A stretch of 64,000 bases of DNA from an uncultured Latescibacterota bacterium (lineage in GTDB: Bacteria > Latescibacterota > UBA2968 > UBA8231), in NCBI GenBank assembly GCA_958295495.1, contig OY282352.1, forward strand, positions 1,488,001-1,552,000, in the 5' to 3' direction. The stretch's first letter is position 1; each line of letters opens with the position of its first letter. Positions 58,032 through 64,000 of the stretch are shown here, in pieces. The position numbers were made by a program, and so were the translations under genes. The notes under the pieces were generated by a model, which saw only the letters and a list, made by a program, of their open reading frames with translations, had not been told where the DNA came from and made no database searches.

Positions 58032-59570
58032 GTTCTGCGAACGGAGCAGCATCTTTTGGTAAGCGCGTTCTAGATTCTTTTTATTTTTAGTGTTGGGTAG
58101 GACGTTGTAGCGGCCGCGGATTTGGGTGATGGCGCGGCTGCGCGGATCGACGGCGATGGTGAGGATGCGGTGGCGGTGCCCTTTGCCGTCTTCTACGCCG
58201 AGGGACCAGATCGAGGTACTGCCGTTGCGGCAGCTCTTGGCGTAGGTATAGACGCAGTGGCCCATCTCGCGGCCCTCGGCTCCCAGTTCGTGGTTGGAGA
58301 GCAGTTCCTTTATGCTCCAAGTGAGGGTCTCGCCGAGTTGTTTGTCCTCTTGCTTCATTTCAAATTCGCCGATACTCGAAGCGCCCCAAGATATATGCCG
58401 GACGCGCACCTTTTTGCCACCAGCTCCGCCTCGCTCGGCCTCTGCGTCGGGTAGCAACACCTGCCGAGCTAGTGCTTCGTGCCACTCGTCAACTTGGCGC
58501 AACAGCTTGGGAATGCTGCGGCTCTTCATCGAAAAGTTCGGCTGCGCCGGCGGCCTTTGCTCGACGCCACCGCCGGGCAATGCTATTTGCTGCGGCACGT
58601 ATTTCTGATCGTGGATAAAATCGACGATGGGGCCGACGTGGGCTGGGTCGAGCATGGGATTGTTGGCAAAGAACAGGATCGCGGTGGACCAGAAGTCTTC
58701 GTTTTCAAACGACTGGCCCAATCGGGTGGCAATCATCGCCCGCGCCAGTGCCGGACTGCCGCCTTGGCCCAAGACTTGACCCCAACGCAGGGCGTGGTCG
58801 ATGGAAAGGTCGTCGGGGGCGGTGAGGAAGCAGTGGGCCGACTTCTTGCTCAAGGCGACGGGGAGGTCGGCAGTGCGGATATTCTGCCCCGCGCCGATGT
58901 GTTTGAACCACGCCTGATGCAAACCAGCCTCTGGCATCTGCGAGGTAAAAAAGGCCGCGTCCATGAAAGTGGGCACGTCATAGCGGGCCAGCAGGTGGCA
59001 GGCGAGGTGGTGAAACTGCTTGCGGGGGTTGTGGCTGGGCGGCACCCACTCGGCCACGGAGCGCACCCAGGCTTCCCAATGGCGGGCCAAGGCGGCCAAG
59101 CCGTCGATGAAGTTGTTGTGCGGGTGAGCACCGAAAGCGGGAATGACGGGGTCGAGGCGAAAGAGGTCGGCGCGGCGGGCAACTTGGAGCAGGATCTCGA
59201 GAAAGGCGCGGCGCGCCGGGCCGTAGGGAAAGGCGTTGAAGAGGCCGCGGATCTTGTAGAGATAGTCAGCGCCGAGCCGACCCTTGGGGAGCGTGCGGTC
59301 GTAGAGCTGGCGGATGGTATTGGCCGGGCTGCGCGTCTGCTGGCGGGTGCGGGCAAGCGCGGCATCACCCTGCTGGCGGCGGGCGAGCTGGCGCTCCTTT
59401 TGGATCTGGCGATTGCTCTTGTGGAGTCCGTCGCCCAAACCGCGCTTGCGGCACCAAGCCCGGTACTCTTCCTCAGATTGGAGGCCGAGGGCGCGGATGT
59501 GGCTTCTGAGGTTGGCGCGGTTGTGGGCTCGCTCTATCTCGCTGCGGACATTTCTTCTGCGGCGCGCCAT
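57984..59570 (-). CDS. PcfJ-like protein
   Basis: This is a 528-residue protein. The first 90 residues are very rich in Arg and Gln. The C-terminal PcfJ-type domain is visible as ELLSNHELGAEGREMGHCVYTYAKSCRNGSTSIWSL, with HCV-x3-Y and the downstream Cys, then QIRGRYNVLPN. PcfJ proteins occur on conjugative plasmids and in scattered chromosomes; the function is unknown. ATG at 59570 is preferred to a start at 59642. The stretch near residue 395 (PDAEAERGGAGGKKV) is a low-complexity linker. Confidence 0.75.
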   Translation of the reverse strand: MARRRRNVRSEIERAHNRANLRSHIRALGLQSEEEYRAWCRKRGLGDGLHKSNRQIQKERQLARRQQGDAALARTRQQTRSPANTIRQLYDRTLPKGRLGADYLYKIRGLFNAFPYGPARRAFLEILLQVARRADLFRLDPVIPAFGAHPHNNFIDGLAALARHWEAWVRSVAEWVPPSHNPRKQFHHLACHLLARYDVPTFMDAAFFTSQMPEAGLHQAWFKHIGAGQNIRTADLPVALSKKSAHCFLTAPDDLSIDHALRWGQVLGQGGSPALARAMIATRLGQSFENEDFWSTAILFFANNPMLDPAHVGPIVDFIHDQKYVPQQIALPGGGVEQRPPAQPNFSMKSRSIPKLLRQVDEWHEALARQVLLPDAEAERGGAGGKKVRVRHISWGASSIGEFEMKQEDKQLGETLTWSIKELLSNHELGAEGREMGHCVYTYAKSCRNGSTSIWSLGVEDGKGHRHRILTIAVDPRSRAITQIRGRYNVLPNTKNKKNLERAYQKMLLRSQNMLGQWMSREFITKRC

Positions 59571-59761
59571 AGCCAAGTCCCGATTTTGAGGGCACTCCCT
59601 AATGAGTCGCCCAGCTAGTATAATGTCAATAGTTAGTACCACCCGCGTCGCAGCCGATCGAAGACCGCTAGCAGGAGCAAGGCTTCCACAGCCGACGAGC
59701 CGCTTGCCTTCGCCGGTATCGGCGGTTTAATTTGCTCTTGCCAACCCAACGCGACGCGCCC

Positions 59762-60409
59762 ATGCTAGATTGCAATCCGATCCCGCTCTTTCCCTTGCCG
59801 ATAGTCGTCTTCCCCGGCCAAATCGTACCCCTGCACATATTTGAGCCGCGCTACAAGCAGATGCTCGCTGATGTGCGGGCGGCTGACGAGCGCGGCGAAA
59901 CCCTGCCCATTGGCATGATTCTGGGGGAAGACCGCGAGGTGCAGGGCGAGGTGGGCTGCGCGATGCTGTTGGCCAAAGTACTCGACGAGTTCGACGATGG
60001 CCGACTCAACATCATCGTCCGCGGCGGGCGACGTTTTCGCATCGCTCGCCTCGTCGAGAACAAGTCCTATTTAGAGGCGTGGGTAGAATACGTAGATGAT
60101 GCCGAGGAGCCGACGGATCCAGTGCTTTTGTCCAAGGCCGTTGCGGCCTTAGAGAACTTGGTGGGCCAGCTCGAAGAAGTGACCGGCGCGCGAGCCGAAG
60201 CAGGGCCTCTGCAAAACGCCTTTCAAATCGCCCAAGACCTCGATCTAGGGATTAGGCAACAACTGCTGGAAATGACGACCGAAAATGGCCGCTTGTACGC
60301 GCTCTGCGAGTACTTTGATCAAATGATCCCCCTGTTAGAGGCAGAGCGCAAGCTCCATCGTTTGGCGTCCTCCAATGGGCACACCGGGAGCCATCGAGAA
60401 GGCCCTTAG
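59762..60409 (+). CDS. Lon N-terminal (LON substrate-binding) domain protein
   Basis: This is a 215-residue protein. IPLFPLPIVVFPGQIVPLHIFEPRYKQML is the LON-domain start, and RFRIARLVENKSYLEAWVEY continues the fold. The AAA and protease parts of Lon are absent, as in the stand-alone YbcK/XcC-type family, which may present substrates or stabilise proteins. ATG at 59762 fits better than the longer frame. Its stop overlaps the stop of the convergent MntR-like gene. Confidence 0.9.
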   Translation: MLDCNPIPLFPLPIVVFPGQIVPLHIFEPRYKQMLADVRAADERGETLPIGMILGEDREVQGEVGCAMLLAKVLDEFDDGRLNIIVRGGRRFRIARLVENKSYLEAWVEYVDDAEEPTDPVLLSKAVAALENLVGQLEEVTGARAEAGPLQNAFQIAQDLDLGIRQQLLEMTTENGRLYALCEYFDQMIPLLEAERKLHRLASSNGHTGSHREGP

Positions 60410-61086
60410 TCGGCCTCGACGAAGATACTACCGGCCACTTCCAACCCCAGCGACACCTCCTTAGAAGCGCCGATCTTCAATTGCAGCGGGCCGTTAAAGG
60501 GGGCCTTGGCGGTGATTTCGACCCGGGTGCCCAAGAGCAATTGCAAATTTTCCATATAGCGCAGCATCTGAGGATTGCGGTCGCTGACTCGGCGGATGAC
60601 CGCGGATTGGCCGTCTTGTAGCTCGGAGAGACGGCGGTACTTCGGGTGGTCAATCTGGCCTTGCTTGGTGGGGATCGGCTCGCCGTGGGCCCCGACGGTC
60701 GGATAGCCCAAAGCCTCGTCGATGCGATCCTCAAACTCCTCGGAAATAGCGTGCTCTAGGCGGTCGGCCTCGGCGTCGATCTGGTCCCAAGAATAGCCCA
60801 ACGCTTGGCTGAGATACAGCTCGATCAAGCGGTGATGGCGGATGGTTTCCAAGGCGATTTTCTCACCGCTAGCCGTTAGCTCAACCCCTTGGTATGGCGT
60901 GTAAATGAGCAAATTCAGCTCGGCGAGCTTCTTGATCATGTTCGTCGCCGAGGCCGCGGCCACCTCCATGCGGCTGGCAATTACCGAGGTGGTGACGCGC
61001 CCGCCGGGCGCGTCGCTGTGCTGCAATTTGTAGATGGTCTTGAGATAATCCTCAATGGCCTGAGTAAGCAATCCCCTTACCTCCAA
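60406..61086 (-). CDS. DtxR-family metal-dependent regulator (MntR/SirR-like)
   Basis: This is a 226-residue regulator. The N-terminal winged helix is in VTTSVIASRMEVAAASATNMIKKLAEL. The dimerisation/metal domain contains HHRLIELYLSQALGYSWDQIDAEADRLEH (His and Glu ligands). A C-terminal FeoA/SH3-like domain follows. It should repress the divergent Mn/Zn transporter when metal is plentiful; a TTTAG-N6-CTAAA box lies between the genes. Confidence 0.92.
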   Translation of the reverse strand: MEVRGLLTQAIEDYLKTIYKLQHSDAPGGRVTTSVIASRMEVAAASATNMIKKLAELNLLIYTPYQGVELTASGEKIALETIRHHRLIELYLSQALGYSWDQIDAEADRLEHAISEEFEDRIDEALGYPTVGAHGEPIPTKQGQIDHPKYRRLSELQDGQSAVIRRVSDRNPQMLRYMENLQLLLGTRVEITAKAPFNGPLQLKIGASKEVSLGLEVAGSIFVEAD

Positions 61087-61148
61087 GGTTATGCGCTCTG
61101 TCTTTAAGATAGGACCAAGAGCAGATTTAGCAATGGCCTTGACATTTT

Positions 61149-61164
61149 TTTAGCCATGACTAAA
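61149..61164. promoter_or_regulatory. Candidate DtxR/MntR operator
   Basis: TTTAG and CTAAA form an inverted repeat around CCATGA, immediately downstream of a consensus TTGACA (61139-61144). Half-sites also occur nearby (ATTTAGCAATGG at 61126 and ACTAAAAT at 61184). The form resembles DtxR/MntR-type boxes such as TTTAGG-N4-CCTAAA. Confidence 0.5.
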
Positions 61165-61207
61165 TTTTTGTTTTGTATGTCAACTAAAATCAGATAGGCA
61201 AGGAACC

Positions 61208-62104
61208 ATGCCCTATATTTTCATTTTGTTGTGCGCTTTGGGTTGCGAAGCTCCCGAGCGCGGAGACGAGCGGCCCGGGGTGGTGTGTACCACTGGGATG
61301 GTGGCCGACCTCGCCCGGAATATCGTCGGCGACCGCATCGCGGTTGTCGGGATGATGGGCCCGGGCGTCGATCCTCATTACTACAAGGCATCGCAAGGCG
61401 ATTTGGCCAAGCTGACGGGTGCGGATTTGATTCTCTTCAACGGCCTTTTCCTCGAAGGCAAGCTGGAAGACATCTTCGCCAAAATGGCCCGCAGCAAGCA
61501 AGTGTTGGCCGTGGCCGAGCAAATACCAGAAGAGCGCTTGCTGCGCCCCCCGGAATTCGAGGGCAACTTCGACCCCCATATATGGTTCGACGTATCGCTG
61601 TGGGCGCAGACGATTGAGCCGGTCGTGGCCCGCCTGAGTGCGCTCGACCCGGACGGGGCATCGGTCTATCGCCAGAACGGCGCGCGCTACCGAGCGCGCC
61701 TCGACGCGCTGCACCAATGGGTCGGCGAGCAGGTCGAGATGCTGCCGGAGGCCGGCCGCGTGCTGATTACGGCCCACGACGCCTTTGGCTATTTTGGCCG
61801 GGCCTACGGAGTGGAGGTCATCGGCCTGCAAGGCATCTCCACGGTGGCCGATTACGGGGTCAACGACGTCACTCGGCTAGTCGATCTGATCGTGGAGCGC
61901 GAGGTTAAGGCCATATTCGTCGAGAGCAGCGTACCCGTGCGCTCGATTGAGGCCGTGCGCGAAGGGTGCTTGGCCCGCGGCTTCCAAGTGGAAATAGGCG
62001 GCACCCTATACTCGGATGCCATGGGGGCTGCCGGCAGCGGTGCCGACACCTATGTGGGCATGGTCGAAAGCAATGTAAACACCATTGTGGAAGCCTTGCG
62101 ATGA
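61208..62104 (+). CDS. Metal (Mn/Zn) ABC transporter substrate-binding lipoprotein (TroA/ZnuA family)
   Basis: This is a 298-residue cluster 9 (A-1) binding protein. A lipobox LGC lies at about residues 11-13. Metal ligands are visible: His in [10 protein letters not shown], His in NFDPHIWFD, Glu in FVESSVP and Asp in TLYSDAMG, with the structural [12 protein letters not shown]. No long His-rich loop is seen, which favours Mn or a mixed Mn/Zn role. The ATPase gene overlaps its stop (ATGA). Confidence 0.93.
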   Translation: MPYIFILLCALGCEAPERGDERPGVVCTTGMVADLARNIVGDRIAVVGMMGPGVDPHYYKASQGDLAKLTGADLILFNGLFLEGKLEDIFAKMARSKQVLAVAEQIPEERLLRPPEFEGNFDPHIWFDVSLWAQTIEPVVARLSALDPDGASVYRQNGARYRARLDALHQWVGEQVEMLPEAGRVLITAHDAFGYFGRAYGVEVIGLQGISTVADYGVNDVTRLVDLIVEREVKAIFVESSVPVRSIEAVREGCLARGFQVEIGGTLYSDAMGAAGSGADTYVGMVESNVNTIVEALR

Positions 62105-62871
62105 GCGTTCTCCATCCCATCCAGATCCACGACATGACCATTGCCTACCACAAAAAGCCAGCGCTGTGGGACGTAGATCTCGATGTGCCCGAAGGGCAGC
62201 TCGTGGGCATCATTGGTCCCAACGGCTCGGGCAAAAGCACCATGCTCAAGGCCATTATGGACCTCGTACCCAAGGCGTCGGGGTGGGTCAAGATCTACGG
62301 CAAGGACTACGGCCAAATGCGCAAGATCATCGGCTATGTGCCACAGCGCGAGTCCGTGGATTGGGACTTCCCCATCAGCGCGCTCGACGTGGTGCTGATG
62401 GGGCGCTACGGCCATGTAGGGTGGATGCGGCGACCGCGCAAGGAGGATCGCCGCTTGGCTTGGGCGGCCCTCCACGAGGTGGGCATGGCCCCCTTTGCCG
62501 AGCGGCAGATTAGCCAGCTATCGGGCGGCCAGCAGCAGCGAATTTTTCTCGCCCGCGCCCTAGCCCAACAGGCCCGCATCTACATCATGGACGAGCCGTT
62601 TGCCGGCGTGGATGCGGCGACCGAGCGCGCGATCATCGCCAGCTTGGTCGCCCTGCGCCAACAGGGAAAAACCATCTTGGTCGTGCATCACGACTTGCAA
62701 ACCGTAACCGAATACTTCGATTGGGTCATCATGCTCAACATGCGGGTCGTGGCGTCCGGCCCAACCCGCGAGGTCTTTACCGACGACAACCTGCAAAAGA
62801 CCTACGGGGGCCGGTTGACCGTGCTCTCGCAGGCCGCCCAAGCCATGGCCGAGCAGCGGCGCGAGGGCTGA
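62101..62871 (+). CDS. Metal (Mn/Zn) ABC transporter ATP-binding protein
   Basis: This is a 256-residue ATPase: Walker [10 protein letters not shown], signature [15 protein letters not shown], Walker [13 protein letters not shown], and the switch His in VVHHDL. The [17 protein letters not shown] helix is typical of the MntB/ZnuC type. ATG at 62101 overlaps the preceding stop, and the permease gene starts 3 bases after this stop. Confidence 0.95.
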   Translation: MSVLHPIQIHDMTIAYHKKPALWDVDLDVPEGQLVGIIGPNGSGKSTMLKAIMDLVPKASGWVKIYGKDYGQMRKIIGYVPQRESVDWDFPISALDVVLMGRYGHVGWMRRPRKEDRRLAWAALHEVGMAPFAERQISQLSGGQQQRIFLARALAQQARIYIMDEPFAGVDAATERAIIASLVALRQQGKTILVVHHDLQTVTEYFDWVIMLNMRVVASGPTREVFTDDNLQKTYGGRLTVLSQAAQAMAEQRREG

Positions 62872-62873
62872 CG

Positions 62874-64000
62874 ATGCTAGTCGAAAACGCTCTGCGCTTC
62901 TTGAGCTTGGCCGACGCCAACGTGCGCTTCGTGCTCTTAGGCTCCCTGCTGATTGGCGCGACCGGCGGGTTGCTGGGGTCGTTTGCGGTGTTGCGGCGGC
63001 GGAGCCTCGTCGGCGACGCGCTGGCGCACGCGGCCCTGCCCGGGGTGGCGTTGGCCTATCTGTGGACTGGGAGCAAGGCCCTGCCGGTGCTGCTGACGGG
63101 TGCGGCGATTTCCGGGGTGCTCGGGGTGTTGGTGATGCAGTTCATCATCAACTTTACCCGCGTCAAAGCGGATTCGGCCATTGGCATTGTCCTGTCGGTA
63201 TTTTTCGGCGTGGGGATCGTGCTGTTGACCCACGTTCAGCGGGTCGGCACGGGCAATCAGAGCGGCTTGGACAAGTTCCTCTTTGGGCAGGCGGCCTCGC
63301 TGGTGGATGACGACCTGCGCGTCATGAGCGTACTGGCCGGCCTTATCATCCTCGCGGTGGCCTTGTTTTTTAAGGAGTTCAAGGCCCTGATTTTCGACGC
63401 GGACTTCTTGCAGACTCTCGGCTACTCGGCCCGCTGGACCGACGCCTTGCTGATGGGGCTGATCGCCCTGACGGTGATCGTGGGCTTGCAGGCCGTAGGC
63501 GTGGTGCTGATTGCGGCCATGCTCATTACGCCGGCCGTGGCGGCTCGCTTTTGGACCGAGCAACTGCACAAGATGGTGCTGCTCGCCGCTGCTTTTGGGG
63601 GCTTGTCTGGGGTCGTCGGCACCTTCATCAGTGCCTTGGTGCCGCGAGTTCCCACCGGCCCGGTCATGGTACTCATCGCCACCTTGTGCTTTGTGGTGTC
63701 GGCTCTTTTCGCGCCGCGGCGGGGGGTGTTGGCGCGGTGGCGCAGGCTGCGGCATAACAGCCGCCGCGAGAGCCAGCAGCACTTTCTGCGCGCCTGCGTC
63801 GAGCTGCAAGAAAAGCTGGCGACGAGCCGCCCCTTGGCCGTGGAGGAGCTGGCCATTGAGATGGGCCTGCCGCCGGACCGGGTCAAACACCTCGGGCGGC
63901 AGCTTGCCGACAAGAGGCTGGTCTCCCAGCAGGACGGGCGTTTCGCCCTGACGGCTCTAGGCACGGAGGAAGGGCTTTTCGTGGTTAAATCGCACCGCCT
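62874..64000 (+). CDS. Metal (Mn/Zn) ABC transporter permease with C-terminal winged-helix tail, cut by window edge
   Basis: At least 375 residues are visible. The first 280 residues are an ABC-3 type permease with about nine membrane spans (FVLLGSLLIGATGGLLGSFAVLRRRSLVGDALAHAALPG is the conserved start, AVGVVLIAAMLITPAVAARFW a later block). After an Arg-rich stretch, about 80 residues (ELAIEMGLPPDRVKHLGRQLADKRLVSQ) look like a MarR/DtxR-type winged helix. This tail is not needed for transport; it may tie the pump to its regulator. The 3' end lies outside the window. Confidence 0.9.
   Translation, partial: MLVENALRFLSLADANVRFVLLGSLLIGATGGLLGSFAVLRRRSLVGDALAHAALPGVALAYLWTGSKALPVLLTGAAISGVLGVLVMQFIINFTRVKADSAIGIVLSVFFGVGIVLLTHVQRVGTGNQSGLDKFLFGQAASLVDDDLRVMSVLAGLIILAVALFFKEFKALIFDADFLQTLGYSARWTDALLMGLIALTVIVGLQAVGVVLIAAMLITPAVAARFWTEQLHKMVLLAAAFGGLSGVVGTFISALVPRVPTGPVMVLIATLCFVVSALFAPRRGVLARWRRLRHNSRRESQQHFLRACVELQEKLATSRPLAVEELAIEMGLPPDRVKHLGRQLADKRLVSQQDGRFALTALGTEEGLFVVKSHR

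Overview
The window is high-GC bacterial chromosome (about 60% G+C by eye) with about 60 protein genes and no rRNA, tRNA or CRISPR array that I could find. Several traits point to a little-cultivated lineage of the Latescibacterota/Poribacteria/FCB kind. They are a class I lysyl-tRNA synthetase, two PhyH-type dioxygenases close together, a secreted protein with the YPNPFNPST-type FlgD/T9SS-like tail, an OPT-like DUF6785 membrane protein, and a bacterial microcompartment (BMC) locus. That placement is inference from gene content; no marker gene tree was possible.

1-13 kb is housekeeping and scattered metabolism: a truncated FAD-linked oxidase, a cupin, an esterase remnant, an AAC(3)-like acetyltransferase, PhyH dioxygenases, a metallophosphoesterase, an APH-like kinase, mnmA-ahcY-pckA on the minus strand, and a GNAT enzyme. 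13.4-20.4 kb holds an ECF sigma/anti-sigma pair with a secreted duplicated-domain protein, then a NEW3-domain membrane protein, a TolC-like protein and an ABC ATPase whose expected permease is missing. 20.4-24.7 kb has a VapBC-type toxin-antitoxin pair between sequence relics, then a 2-oxoacid dehydrogenase E1alpha-E1beta-E2 operon whose E2 lacks the catalytic His. 24.8-41.5 kb carries comEC, yhbY, a glycosidase-like gene, yecE, lysS, infA, a TPR/NHL pair, the OPT-like protein, a peptidase-acetyltransferase fusion and the FlgD-tail protein.

43.2-53.2 kb is the most interesting part: a BMC operon behind a good sigma70-type promoter. Its order is PduP-like aldehyde dehydrogenase, EutN vertex protein, PduL phosphotransacylase, BMC-T, BMC-H, a Cys-rich adaptor-like protein, a second BMC-T, a shell protein with FOUR BMC domains, a DHDPS-family lyase with an N-terminal tag module, an FAD amino-acid-oxidase-type enzyme, and a second DHDPS-family lyase. 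No B12 diol dehydratase, glycyl-radical enzyme, EutBC or class II aldolase is present. The inferred job is to make an aldehyde inside the shell by a DHDPS-type lyase (from a 2-keto-3-deoxy sugar acid, or from a hydroxyproline-like imino acid made by the oxidase), then pass it through acyl-CoA and acyl-phosphate. A rhamnose mutarotase and an FAH hydrolase lie just upstream.

53.2-59.6 kb is an accessory island with lower G+C in places: HNH nuclease, PIN protein, HigBA, an internally deleted hsdM, a RelE/Xre pair between 63-bp direct repeats, and a PcfJ-like gene. 59.7-64 kb holds a Lon-N domain protein and a DtxR/MntR regulator divergent from a Mn/Zn ABC transporter, whose permease has a cytoplasmic winged-helix-like tail and runs off the window. 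A structured intergenic segment at 42.66-43.07 kb is a candidate minus-strand non-coding RNA.
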